DNA from: Flexivirga meconopsidis
GTDB taxonomy: Bacteria > Actinomycetota > Actinomycetes > Actinomycetales > Dermatophilaceae
Reading direction: 5' to 3'
DNA length: 64,000 nt
Assembly (NCBI RefSeq): GCF_026162425.1
Contig: NZ_JAOBQJ010000001.1
Coordinates: 1 to 64,000, forward strand
Both the position numbers and the translations under genes were made by a program. Positions 17,886-26,017 of this stretch are shown here, piece after piece (within the stretch, counting starts at the first letter, position 1; each line of letters starts with the position of its first letter). Below the pieces are notes generated by a model. The model ran no database searches, was not told the DNA's origin, and worked only from the letters and a program-made list of their open reading frames with translations.

Positions 17886-18356
17886 ATGACCACCCTCACG
17901 CACACTGTTTCCACCGCGCTCACTCCACGCCAACTACTCAGCGTCGCCCACCTCTTCACCGACGAAGCCCTCCACTTCGCGTATGACGAGAGTTCCGCCG
18001 AGCGCCAGTGGACCGCACTCACCACCGCCGATCAGGTGCAGGTCTGGGCGATCGCCTGGCCGCCCGGCAGCTCCACCGGTTGGCACGATCACGGCACCGC
18101 ATCCGGCGCCTTCGTCACGGTGCGCGGGAGACTGCGCGAACACGCCTGGCATGGCTACGAAACGATCAGCGAGCTGAATGCCGGTCGCGGAAAGCACTTC
18201 ACGGACAAGCACATTCACGACGTCCGCAACGAGTCGGACGAGTGGGCGGTCTCCGTGCACGCCTACTTCCCGGTGCTGCAGGAGATGAACCGTTACGCGC
18301 TGGTCGGCGGCGAGCTGGTGCTCACCGGCGTCGACACCGAAGGAGAGTCGTGGTGA
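17886..18356 (+). CDS. cysteine dioxygenase type I / cupin protein
   Basis: This 156-residue cupin should oxidise cysteine thiol to cysteine sulfinate with non-haem iron. Metal-binding histidines are visible in GWHDHGTASGAFVTVRG (His-x-His, cupin motif 1) and in KHIHDVRN (third His). The length suits short bacterial cysteine dioxygenases. Its last four bases overlap the start of the rhodanese gene (GTGA), so both are translated together, consistent with sulfur oxidation or detoxification. The ATG 17886 start is clear. Confidence 0.82.
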   Translation: MTTLTHTVSTALTPRQLLSVAHLFTDEALHFAYDESSAERQWTALTTADQVQVWAIAWPPGSSTGWHDHGTASGAFVTVRGRLREHAWHGYETISELNAGRGKHFTDKHIHDVRNESDEWAVSVHAYFPVLQEMNRYALVGGELVLTGVDTEGESW

Positions 18357-18856
18357 GCACCTTCGCCGACGAAATCACCTGGCAGTCAGAGCTTTTCGCG
18401 TCCTCCACGGTGCCTTACGACGACCCGCGGCCCGGACGAGGGTCGAAAGCCCCGACATACGACGGCATCGACGACCAGCTCACCGACGCCCGTAGCCGAC
18501 TGCACCGGATCAGTCCGCGGGCTGCCTTCCAGGAGGTGCTGCACCAACGCGCCGTGCTCGTGGACATCCGGCCCGCCGCGCAACGTGCCGCCGAGGGCGA
18601 GGTCGCCCCGTCGCTGGCGCCGCTCGTCGTCGAACGCAACGTGCTCGAATGGCGATTCGACCCTCGCCACGAGGCGCGACTGCCGCTCGCCCACCCCGAC
18701 CTGCGCGTCATCGTGCTCTGTCAGGAGGGCTACACCTCGTCGCTGGCCGCGGACTCTCTCGCCCGCATCGGCGTATGGCGGGCCACCGACGTCATCGGCG
18801 GTTTCGCCGCGTGGCGCGCGTTCGGCCTGCCGGTTGCCGGCGATGCGCCCTCCTGA
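18353..18856 (+). CDS. rhodanese-like sulfurtransferase
   Basis: This 167-residue single-domain rhodanese has the active-site loop LCQEGYTSSLAA, whose cysteine carries the persulfide, preceded by VLVDIRPAAQRAAEG and followed by the C-terminal IGGFAAWRAFGLPV signature. It would transfer sulfane sulfur to an acceptor such as thiol, cyanide or sulfite. GTG 18353 has AAGGAGAG just upstream and overlaps the cysteine dioxygenase stop, so the pair forms a small cysteine/sulfur operon. The stop TGA is shared with the start of an intergenic repeat. Confidence 0.85.
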   Translation: MSTFADEITWQSELFASSTVPYDDPRPGRGSKAPTYDGIDDQLTDARSRLHRISPRAAFQEVLHQRAVLVDIRPAAQRAAEGEVAPSLAPLVVERNVLEWRFDPRHEARLPLAHPDLRVIVLCQEGYTSSLAADSLARIGVWRATDVIGGFAAWRAFGLPVAGDAPS

Positions 18857-18903
18857 TCTCGATACGCCCTCCCCCGCTTCGCTCCTCCGGGCTACTCGAT
18901 CAG
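18853..18903. repeat. dispersed intergenic repeat between convergent genes
   Basis: CTGATCTCGATACGCCC and GGGCTACTCGATCAG flank a CCCGCTTCGCTCCTCC centre as an imperfect inverted repeat. A closely similar TCTCGATACGC...GCTACTCGA element is a familiar intergenic repeat in many Micrococcales and related actinobacteria. It occupies nearly the whole gap between rhodanese and OsmC genes and may act as terminator. Confidence 0.65.
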
Positions 18904-18905
18904 CG

Positions 18906-19397
18906 TCACTCGGCGCACTGCACGCGAGCGACCTCGGCGCCGTCGATGACGAACCGGGCATCTACGGTGATCCGGGAGCGCAGCGAGTTGGCGATGAAGC
19001 ACTGCTGGTGCGCGAGCGTGACCAGCCGCTCGAGCCGGTCCAGCCGACTGCCGGGCGCCAGGGTCACGGTCGGCCGCAGCCGAATCTCGCTGACCCACAT
19101 AGGATCTGACGACTCGGGCATCAACCCTTCGGCATCGTCGACGTAGTCGAGCACGTCCAGCCGCGAGCGGGACGCGACGGCGAGGAACGACAGCAGCTGG
19201 CAGCTACTCGCGGACATCACCAGCAACTGCTCCGGGTTGACCAGCGAGGAGTCGCCACGGAAATGCGGGTCGGCCGACATCGGAAGAGCAGGCAGATCGC
19301 CCGGCGCGACCTCGTGCGCGCGGCCGTACTCGTCATACCCCACGCCCGTCGACCCGGACCAGGTCAATCGCACCGGATACGAGTGGGTTTCAGCCAT
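18906..19397 (-). CDS. OsmC family protein
   Basis: This 163-residue protein has the OsmC fold: an N-terminal beta segment, LLVMSASSCQLLSFLAVASR with the first conserved cysteine, and LVTLAHQQCFIANSLR with the second. The two cysteines usually act as a peroxidatic pair that reduces organic hydroperoxides with a thiol donor. ATG 19397 lies eight bases inside the upstream GNAT gene, so the two are co-transcribed. The substrate class (organic peroxide rather than H2O2) comes from the family, not from this sequence. Confidence 0.85.
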   Translation of the reverse strand: MAETHSYPVRLTWSGSTGVGYDEYGRAHEVAPGDLPALPMSADPHFRGDSSLVNPEQLLVMSASSCQLLSFLAVASRSRLDVLDYVDDAEGLMPESSDPMWVSEIRLRPTVTLAPGSRLDRLERLVTLAHQQCFIANSLRSRITVDARFVIDGAEVARVQCAE

Positions 19398-20046
19398 GAC
19401 CCTGATAGTACGACGCGACGAGCGGGCCGACCTCCTGCCAGCCGAGCGACCGGTAGAGCTCCCGCCCATCGGCGGTCGCGCTCAACACCGCACGGCGCGC
19501 CCCGCCCAGCACACCCGCCTGCTCGAGACCGGTCATCAACGCCCGCCCGAGCCCACGGCGGCGGTGTTCGGCCGCGGTGTTGATCCGGTCCGGCACGACC
19601 CAGCCGTCTGCGATGCCGGCCTGGCCCCAGGACGCGAGTTCGCCGTCGCGGGTGTGGATTTGGAGATAAACGACATCGTCCCGGACGTCGGTCGAAGACA
19701 CGTAGCCCTCAGGCACCGGCACCAGCGGACCAGGACGAAGCGTGCGAAACATCAACCAGCCGGGCTCCTCGTCGACCCACTCCTTCGGGAAGACCGGCCT
19801 CCACTGCGCCGGATCGCCGACGAATTTCACCGCGGTCCGCGGCTCGGTCACCGCGTCCAGCACGTCGCGCACCGCCCGCTCGTCGCCGCGGGTCAGCACG
19901 AACCGCTCGAACTCCCGGTCGTTGCGAGTCGCGAGATACCACCCGGTCGAGGTCGGGGTCGGCGCGGCGATCTGCTTCGACCGGGCCCAGCCGCCGACCC
20001 AGCCGTCGAGGTAGCACCGCACGGCTTCGTCGACGAACACGCCCAC
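19390..20046 (-). CDS. GNAT family N-acetyltransferase
   Basis: This roughly 218-residue protein has a C-terminal GNAT domain: INTAAEHRRRGLGRALMTGL contains the RRGLG acetyl-CoA pyrophosphate loop and is followed by AVLSATADGRELYRSLGW, a typical strand-7 and C-terminal helix. The N-terminal 120 residues are less conserved and may bind the substrate, which is unknown. GTG 20046 or 20040 are the likely starts; the longer frame to 20166 would run across the spacer. It is upstream of and overlaps the OsmC gene. Confidence 0.75.
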   Translation of the reverse strand: MGVFVDEAVRCYLDGWVGGWARSKQIAAPTPTSTGWYLATRNDREFERFVLTRGDERAVRDVLDAVTEPRTAVKFVGDPAQWRPVFPKEWVDEEPGWLMFRTLRPGPLVPVPEGYVSSTDVRDDVVYLQIHTRDGELASWGQAGIADGWVVPDRINTAAEHRRRGLGRALMTGLEQAGVLGGARRAVLSATADGRELYRSLGWQEVGPLVASYYQGHG

Positions 20047-20123
20047 GAGCTTAGGTATGGCGGGCGACCGAACGCGACGCAATATGCTCACCGCGGCCGA
20101 TTTCCCTGCCGAAAGGGTGCCCG

Positions 20124-20894
20124 ATGCCGACGTTCTCCGTCCCCGGGGCCGAGCTTGACTACGCAACGGACGGGTCCGGCCCGCCGCTCGTCATGCTGCA
20201 CGGTCTGACATCCAGTCGCGAGAACGAGATTCGCAATCGACTCGACTTCCGCAGCTTGCGCGACACCCACACCGTCACGGCGTATGACGCACGCGGTCAC
20301 GGCCGGTCCACCGGCCGCACCGAGCCGGACGACTACCGCTGGCCGCAGCTCGCGGACGACCTGCTCGCGCTGATCGACCACCTGCACCCGGACGAGCCGG
20401 TCGACGCGCTCGGGGTGTCGATGGGCGTGGGCACGCTGCTGCACGCGGCCACGACGCACCCCGACCGCTTCCGGCGGTTGGTGCTGGTCATCCCACCGAC
20501 CGCATGGCAGACCCGTGCCGCCCAGGCGGACGTCTACCGCGACGGCGCAGACCTGGTGGAGGCACAGGGCTCCCGCGCGCTGGCCCGCGCCGCACGGCTG
20601 CTGCCGCTGCCGCCCGCTCAGGCGGACCTGCCCGAGCGAGTCGCCCCCGACATACCCGACAAGCTGCTGGCGGCGGCGTTCCGGGGAGCCGCGGTCTCCG
20701 ATCTGCCCGCGCCGGAGGCGATTTCGCAGCTCGAGCAGCCGACGCTGATCCTCGCGTGGGCGGACGACCCGGGCCATCCGACCGAGACGGCCGAGCGGCT
20801 CTTCGACCTGCTGCCGGTCGTGGAACTCAACGTCGCGCACACACCCGGGCAGCGCGACGCCTGGGCGCAGATGGCCACCGACCATCTCGGCTGA
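20124..20894 (+). CDS. alpha/beta hydrolase
   Basis: This 256-residue protein has the alpha/beta hydrolase oxyanion start VMLHGLTSSR, the strand AYDARGHGRST, the nucleophile elbow LGVSMGVGTLL with the catalytic serine, and a C-terminal acid in LAWADDPGHP. The usual catalytic histidine is not in a clear GH context (VAHTPGQRDAW may supply it), so activity is likely but the triad is not certain. A GAAAGGG ribosome site precedes ATG 20124. It converges with a second hydrolase gene across a perfect hairpin. Substrate unknown. Confidence 0.78.
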   Translation: MPTFSVPGAELDYATDGSGPPLVMLHGLTSSRENEIRNRLDFRSLRDTHTVTAYDARGHGRSTGRTEPDDYRWPQLADDLLALIDHLHPDEPVDALGVSMGVGTLLHAATTHPDRFRRLVLVIPPTAWQTRAAQADVYRDGADLVEAQGSRALARAARLLPLPPAQADLPERVAPDIPDKLLAAAFRGAAVSDLPAPEAISQLEQPTLILAWADDPGHPTETAERLFDLLPVVELNVAHTPGQRDAWAQMATDHLG

Positions 20895-20924
20895 CGTCGG
20901 TCAACACCGACTGACGTCCGGCGC

Positions 20925-20958
20925 AACGAGTGACGTCCTTGCACGGACGTCACTCGTT
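20925..20958. terminator. perfect 14-bp hairpin between convergent genes
   Basis: AACGAGTGACGTCC and GGACGTCACTCGTT surround a six-base loop, TTGCAC. A third related unit, GACGTCACTCGG, follows at about 20966-20977. No T-tract is present; the convergent position suggests a two-way terminator. Confidence 0.7.
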
Positions 20959-20991
20959 GGTTGCGACGTCACTCGGCGCGGGCGCGGCCGG

Positions 20992-21816
20992 TCAGCCCGC
21001 CGCGTGCAGGCCGATCGTGTCACCCGCGCGATCGGCGGCCTGGGCGATCGTCTGCACGATCGCGCCGGCGACGAGCTCGGGATTGTCGATCATCGGCACG
21101 TGCCCACAGTCGGGCAGTGACACGTGTCCGACAGTCGGCAGCTGCTCGCGAGCGGTGACGGCCTGCGACGGCAGCAGCAACCGGTCCCTGGTGCCCCAGG
21201 CGATCGTCACCGGCACAACCGGCCGGTCGCGGTAGCGCTCGCGGGACACCTGCCAGGCCACCGGGAAGAAGCCCGGCGACCGCCGCAGGTTGTAGGTGTC
21301 GTCGAGCGCCATTTTCGGGTCGACCCGCTCGGGGTGGGCGTAGAGGGAGCCCATGCTGATCTTGCGCAGCGCGGTCTTGTCGGCGAAGAGCTTCAGCACC
21401 GGGCCGGGCGAATAGGTGGAGGCCTTCAGCACCGCGAGATTCGCGATCGCGTTGGCCAGGCCCACCGGACCCCAGAAGCCAGCCGGCGACAGCGCGGTCG
21501 CGGTGCGCACCGACCCGCGCGCGGCAAGGCCAAGCGCGAGCAGCCCACCGAGGGAGTTGCCCGCCACGTGCGGTCGCCCCAGCCCCAGGTCGGCGAAGAA
21601 CTCCTCGAACTGGTCGAGGTAGCTGCTCATCCGATAACTCGCCGGTTTCGCCGGTTTCGGCGACTTGCCGAAGCCGGGCAGGTCGACCGCGATGACGTCG
21701 AAGTCCTCGGCGAGCAGGTCGAAGGTGTGACCCCACGCGGTGCGTTGGTGGCCGATCCCGTGGATCAGGACCAGCGGCTCACCCGAGCCCTTGCGCGAAT
21801 AACTGATGGTGCTCAT
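20992..21816 (-). CDS. alpha/beta hydrolase
   Basis: This 274-residue protein is a canonical alpha/beta hydrolase: VLIHGIGHQRTAW oxyanion region, AVDLPGFGKS, the serine elbow VAGNSLGGLLAL, the acid in AWGTRDRLLLP and the histidine in PDCGHVPMIDNPE. All three triad residues are visible. It may be an esterase, lactonase or haloalkane/epoxide-type enzyme; a single HG-x-G motif does not decide. It stands alone on the minus strand with the Nudix gene 67 bases upstream in the same direction. Confidence 0.85.
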   Translation of the reverse strand: MSTISYSRKGSGEPLVLIHGIGHQRTAWGHTFDLLAEDFDVIAVDLPGFGKSPKPAKPASYRMSSYLDQFEEFFADLGLGRPHVAGNSLGGLLALGLAARGSVRTATALSPAGFWGPVGLANAIANLAVLKASTYSPGPVLKLFADKTALRKISMGSLYAHPERVDPKMALDDTYNLRRSPGFFPVAWQVSRERYRDRPVVPVTIAWGTRDRLLLPSQAVTAREQLPTVGHVSLPDCGHVPMIDNPELVAGAIVQTIAQAADRAGDTIGLHAAG

Positions 21817-21883
21817 CGAGCCTCACTTCATGTATGGCGTGCCACGTCCGACAGCGGGCGTTCCGCGAGTTCGCCAGCTCACC

Positions 21884-22393
21884 TTACCCGTCGGTAACGC
21901 CGCCGGGTAGGGGTTGCGACCTCTCCAGCACCCGCAACGCGACCGCGACGACGCGCTCGCTCGCGGCGTCATACGCGATCTCGGCGTCGATGGCGTCCCC
22001 GCGCAGGACGAACGGCACGCAGATGCGCGCGTCGTCCCACATCTCTTCCAGCGGCAGACCGTCGACCGGGAACCACTCGGGCTCCAACTCGTCCGACGCC
22101 TCGAGGTCGCCCGTCCACCAGGTTGCCCGGAACAGGTCCACGTCCATGTCCCACGACGGCTTGTCCGGCCAGCGGAAGCGCACCTGCCCCGCGGCGGCGA
22201 AATCAGCTGGGAGCACGACAAATCCGGACTCCTCATGGGTCTCGCGCACCGCGGCCTCGAGGGTCGTCTCGCCCGGCTCCACGTGGCCGCCGAGCGCGAC
22301 GACCTTGCCAGTGCCGAAGCCGCGCCGCTTGTGCCCGAGCAGCACCTGCGCCTGCGGGGTGCCCTCGTTGCGGATGAGATACGTCAGGCACAT
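21884..22393 (-). CDS. Nudix hydrolase (MutT-like)
   Basis: This 169-residue protein contains a complete Nudix box, GGHVEPGETTLEAAVRETHE followed by ESG, which binds Mg and hydrolyses a nucleoside diphosphate linked to another moiety. GHKRRGFGTGKVVALGG just before it resembles 8-oxo-dGTP diphosphatases of the MTH1 type, so nucleotide-pool cleaning is the best guess. ATG 22393 is preferred, with AGGTGA upstream. It is divergent from the phosphofructokinase gene with a 61-base gap. Confidence 0.85.
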   Translation of the reverse strand: MCLTYLIRNEGTPQAQVLLGHKRRGFGTGKVVALGGHVEPGETTLEAAVRETHEESGFVVLPADFAAAGQVRFRWPDKPSWDMDVDLFRATWWTGDLEASDELEPEWFPVDGLPLEEMWDDARICVPFVLRGDAIDAEIAYDAASERVVAVALRVLERSQPLPGGVTDG

Positions 22394-22454
22394 CGATTTC
22401 GTCACCTGAGACAGCATGCCCGACGGTTTCCGGCACTGGCCGGTAACCGCAACG

Positions 22455-23486
22455 ATGGGGCGCGTGACGATCGGAATCCTGACCAGCGGCGGCGATTGCC
22501 CCGGCCTCAACGCGGTGATCCGCGGCGCGGTCATCAAGGGCGACCGCATCCACCACGAGTCGTTCGTGGGCATCAAGGACGGCTGGCGTGGCCTCGTCGA
22601 GGACGACATCGAGCCGCTGCCCCGGTATGACGTGCGCGGCCTCTCCCGGCTGGGCGGCACGATCCTCGGCACGTCGCGCACCAACCCGTTCGACCACGGT
22701 GGCGCGGCCCGCGTGCGTGAGGTGATGGCGGGGCACGAGATGACCGGGCTGATCGCGATCGGCGGCGAGGGCACGCTCACCGCCGCCCGCCGGCTGTCCG
22801 ACGAGGGCATCCCGGTCGTCGGGGTGCCGAAGACGATCGACAACGACCTGTCCGCGACCGACTACACGTTCGGCTTCGACACCGCGGTGTCGATCGCCAC
22901 CGAGTCGATCGACCGGTTGCGCACCACGGCGGAGTCGCACCACCGGTGCATGGTCGTGGAGGTCATGGGCCGGCACGTCGGCTGGATCGCGCTGCACGCG
23001 GGCATCGCGTCGGGCGCGCACGCGATCCTGATCCCCGAGGTCGACGTGTCGCTGGAGCAGATCTGCGAATGGGTCGAGATGGCCCGCGACCGCGGTCGTG
23101 CGCCGGTCGTCGTGGTCGCCGAAGGCTTCGTGCCCGAAGGGGTCGAGCACGTGCACGCGCCCCGCGGACTCGACGCTTTCGGCCGGCCGCGCCTCGGTGG
23201 CATCGGCGAGCAGCTTGCGCCGGCCCTGGAGGAGAAGACCGGCATCGAGACGCGCTCGGCGACCCTGGGTCACCTGCAGCGCGGGGGTGTCCCCTCGGCA
23301 TACGACCGGGTGCTTGCGACCCGCTTCGGCACCGCCGCCGTCGACGCCGTCGTCGACAAGCAGTGGGGGTCGATGGTGTCGCTGATCGGCACCGACATCG
23401 AGTCGGTGGACCTGCACTCGGCGACGACCGTGCTCAAGACCGTGCCGCGCGAACGCTGGGACGAGGCCGCGATCCTCTTCGGCTGA
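22455..23486 (+). CDS. pfkA: 6-phosphofructokinase (ATP-type, group III)
   Basis: This 343-residue enzyme phosphorylates fructose 6-phosphate. GILTSGGDCPGLNAVIRG is the N-terminal phosphate loop; IGGEGTLTAA carries Gly at the E. coli 104 position, which favours ATP over pyrophosphate; PKTIDND has Lys at position 124 and the catalytic Asp, as in actinobacterial ATP-PFKs; MGRHVGWIAL and GHLQRGG bind substrate. No E. coli-type allosteric details can be confirmed. ATG 22455 is chosen because the family begins just before GILTSGG; GTG 22464 is an alternative. It is monocistronic, with a convergent unknown gene eight bases downstream. Confidence 0.9.
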   Translation: MGRVTIGILTSGGDCPGLNAVIRGAVIKGDRIHHESFVGIKDGWRGLVEDDIEPLPRYDVRGLSRLGGTILGTSRTNPFDHGGAARVREVMAGHEMTGLIAIGGEGTLTAARRLSDEGIPVVGVPKTIDNDLSATDYTFGFDTAVSIATESIDRLRTTAESHHRCMVVEVMGRHVGWIALHAGIASGAHAILIPEVDVSLEQICEWVEMARDRGRAPVVVVAEGFVPEGVEHVHAPRGLDAFGRPRLGGIGEQLAPALEEKTGIETRSATLGHLQRGGVPSAYDRVLATRFGTAAVDAVVDKQWGSMVSLIGTDIESVDLHSATTVLKTVPRERWDEAAILFG

Positions 23487-23493
23487 GGCAGAC

Positions 23494-23922
23494 TCAGCCG
23501 GTGGGATACAGCTGCCCCATCACCTCCCCCACGTAGGCCTCGACGGCCTCGTCGGGGTGCAGCACCCCCTCGATCGGGAAGCCGACATACTCCGGCGCGA
23601 TCCGGCCGGCGTCCGAAAGCGCATGCAGCAGAGCATGTTTCACGTGCGGCCGATCCAGCTCCGGCGGCACTCGATAGGCGTAGATGTCGACCGGCTCGGT
23701 CGAGATCCGCGCAAACCGCTTGCCCACCCGGCCGAGCTCCTTGTCGGAGGAGTTCAACTGCAGCCAGCTGCGCAACGCCGGCGCTGTGTTCGTGACGCCG
23801 ACGAAGAGCACGTCGGCGCTCGGGTCGGAGCCCTCCGACAACCGCCAAATGTAAATCCATGATTCCGGCCGATCGCCGACCAACTCACCGTCCCGGACGT
23901 GCCAGATCTCTGTTTCGATCAC
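23494..23922 (-). CDS. conserved hypothetical protein (weak GIY-YIG-like pattern)
   Basis: I do not recognise this 142-residue protein with confidence. The N-terminal half, SWIYIWRLSEG followed by DVLFVGVTN and LRSWLQ, has the spacing of a GIY-YIG nuclease core (two aromatic/hydrophobic strands then a turn and arginine), but the catalytic Tyr/Arg/Glu set is incomplete. The C-terminal half is helical with EYVGFPIEGVLHPDE. No signal peptide or membrane segment is present. It is convergent with pfkA and divergent from the MFS gene at 23961. Confidence 0.55.
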   Translation of the reverse strand: MIETEIWHVRDGELVGDRPESWIYIWRLSEGSDPSADVLFVGVTNTAPALRSWLQLNSSDKELGRVGKRFARISTEPVDIYAYRVPPELDRPHVKHALLHALSDAGRIAPEYVGFPIEGVLHPDEAVEAYVGEVMGQLYPTG

Positions 23923-23948
23923 GGCACCAGTTCTACTCCTATCCCCGT

Positions 23949-23954
23949 TAGCTT
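23949..23954 (+). promoter_or_regulatory. -10 box (TAGCTT) for the MFS gene, leaderless spacing
   Basis: TAGCTT is followed by six bases and ATG 23961. I could not find a convincing -35 box. Confidence 0.35.
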
Positions 23955-23960
23955 GGCCGT

Positions 23961-25352
23961 ATGACGCAACGCAGCGGCGCCGGGCCGGACTTGTCGAAGA
24001 CCCCGGGCGTCGAGGTGGATGCGGCCACGGATCCGCTGGTGCGCAGCGCGGTGCGCAAGTCGGTGCGCCGGCTCGTGCCGTTCGTGGCGCTGCTCTACTT
24101 CGTCAACTACCTGGACCGCACCAACATCGCCTTCGCCGGCCCGGGCGGGATGAACGACGCGCTCCGGCTGAGCGGCCCGATGTTCGGCTTCGCGTCCGGC
24201 ATCTTCTTCCTCGGCTACCTGCTGCTGGAGGTGCCGAGCAACATGGCGCTGCACCGCTTCGGTGCGCGCCGGTGGATCGCCCGCATCCTGGTCACCTGGG
24301 GCATCATCGCCTCGCTCGTGACCTTCGTGCCCAACGCCGGCACGCTCTATCTGCTGCGCTTCCTGCTCGGCGTCGCCGAGGCTGGGTTCTTCCCAGGCAT
24401 CATCCTCTATCTGACGTTCTGGTTTCCGCAGCGCGAACGCGCAAGGATGACAGCGCTTTTCATGGTCGCCGTACCGCTGTCGACGGCCATCGGGTCACCG
24501 CTGTCGTCGCTGCTCATCGAGCACGGCCACGGCTGGTTCGGGCTCGACGGGTGGCGGGTGATGTTCCTGGCCGAGGGGGTGCCGGCGGTGCTGCTCGGCG
24601 TCGTCACCTGGTTCTTCCTCACCGATCGGCCTGAGGCGGCCAGGTGGCTGGCCCCCGCCGAGCGGGACGCGCTGCAGCGCACGCTCGACGCCGAGCAGCG
24701 CACGCGCGAGACGGCATACAAGGTGACGATCCTGGAGTCCCTCACCCGGCCCCGGGTGTGGGCGCTGGCATTCGTCTACTTCGGGGTCGTCTACGGTCTC
24801 TATGCGCTCGGGTTCTTCCTGCCGACGATCATCGCCGGGTTCGCGCAGCAGTACGGCGCCGACTACTCGATCATGCAGCGCGGGCTGATCAACGCCATCC
24901 CCTACGTGATCGGCGCGATCGCGATGATCCCCTGGGCGCTGCACGGCGACCGCACCCGCGAACGCGTCTGGCACGTCGCGCTGCCCAGCATCGTCGGCGG
25001 CATCGCCATCCCGGTCGCGCTCTATCTGGGCAGCCCGTTCGCGGCGATGGTCGCGGTCTCGGTGTGCGCGATCGGCATCATGAGCGCGCTACCGACCTTC
25101 TGGGCGCTGCCGACCAACTTCCTCTCGGGCGCGGCCGCCGCGAGCGGGATCGCACTGATCAACTCGGTCGGTAACTCGGCCGGGTTCCTCGCGCCATACA
25201 TCACCGGCTGGCTCAAGGACGGCACCGGCTCCCAGAAGCCGGGCCTGTGGGCAGTCGGCATCGCGATGGTGCTCGGCGGCGTGCTCGCCGTCATCCTGAA
25301 GACCCTGCCACCCGCCAAGGACGAGACCGCCGCACAAGAGGTGAAGGTATGA
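23961..25352 (+). CDS. MFS transporter, anion:cation symporter-like (ACS family)
   Basis: This 463-residue carrier has twelve hydrophobic segments. VNYLDRTNIAFAG at the end of the first helix is the ACS-family signature, and LGYLLLEVPSNMALHRFGAR is the conserved helix 2-loop region. Family members take up organic anions such as phthalate, tartrate, hexuronates or glucarate. The downstream dienelactone hydrolase-like gene overlaps its stop (ATGA), so the pair probably imports and then hydrolyses one aromatic or lactone substrate; that link is inference. The N-terminal 40 residues are a soluble extension. Confidence 0.88.
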   Translation: MTQRSGAGPDLSKTPGVEVDAATDPLVRSAVRKSVRRLVPFVALLYFVNYLDRTNIAFAGPGGMNDALRLSGPMFGFASGIFFLGYLLLEVPSNMALHRFGARRWIARILVTWGIIASLVTFVPNAGTLYLLRFLLGVAEAGFFPGIILYLTFWFPQRERARMTALFMVAVPLSTAIGSPLSSLLIEHGHGWFGLDGWRVMFLAEGVPAVLLGVVTWFFLTDRPEAARWLAPAERDALQRTLDAEQRTRETAYKVTILESLTRPRVWALAFVYFGVVYGLYALGFFLPTIIAGFAQQYGADYSIMQRGLINAIPYVIGAIAMIPWALHGDRTRERVWHVALPSIVGGIAIPVALYLGSPFAAMVAVSVCAIGIMSALPTFWALPTNFLSGAAAASGIALINSVGNSAGFLAPYITGWLKDGTGSQKPGLWAVGIAMVLGGVLAVILKTLPPAKDETAAQEVKV

Positions 25353-25909
25353 CGACCATCCTGTTGCTCCACTCCGCGCTCGGCCTGCGGCCCGCGGTGA
25401 CCCGTTTCGCCGATCAGCTGCGTGAGCGCGGGTATGACGTGGTCAGCCCCGACTACTACGCCGGCAACGTCTTCGACGACACCAACGCCGGCCTGTCGCA
25501 CCGCGACGACATCGGCCCGGCGCAGCTGCTCAAGCGAGTGCGCCCGGTCGTCGACGAGCTACCGGACGACGCTGTGCTGGCAGGGTTTTCGCTCGGCGCC
25601 GCCTTCGCGCAGCGGCTCGCCGCGGACCGGCCGGACGCGCGAGCGGTGATCCTGATGCACTCGGTCGCCGCACCCCGCAACGACCAGTGGTCCGGCCAGC
25701 CGGTGCAGGTGCACCGCTATGCCGAGGACCCGTTCGTCACCGAGTCCGACCTGGTCGCGCTCGGCGAGGCGGTGCGCGGGTCCGGCGCGAGCTTCGAGGA
25801 CTTCGTCACCCCGGGCAAGGGGCACCTGTTCACCGACACCGACCTGCCCGACGGCAACGCCGCGGCCACCGCGACCACCGTCGACCGGATCGACGCCCTG
25901 CTGCGCTGA
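25349..25909 (+). CDS. dienelactone hydrolase family / small alpha-beta hydrolase
   Basis: This 186-residue protein starts ILLLHSALGLRPAVTRFAD, a dienelactone-hydrolase-like opening, and has a serine in LAGFSLGAAFAQRLA in place of the usual DLH cysteine. The acid is probably in HRYAEDPFV and the histidine in GKGHLFTD. It is shorter than classic DLH (about 235 residues). Its ATG overlaps the MFS stop by four bases, tying it to transport of the same substrate. Confidence 0.78.
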   Translation: MTTILLLHSALGLRPAVTRFADQLRERGYDVVSPDYYAGNVFDDTNAGLSHRDDIGPAQLLKRVRPVVDELPDDAVLAGFSLGAAFAQRLAADRPDARAVILMHSVAAPRNDQWSGQPVQVHRYAEDPFVTESDLVALGEAVRGSGASFEDFVTPGKGHLFTDTDLPDGNAAATATTVDRIDALLR

Positions 25910-26017
25910 ACACCTGCGGACGCGGACTGTCCGCTGTCCGGGAAACGCGGTGGAGCCTTGTCCGCGCGCGGCGATACGCTCAGGTGCTGCACAAGTTCAC
26001 CCTTAAGGAGGGGCCGC

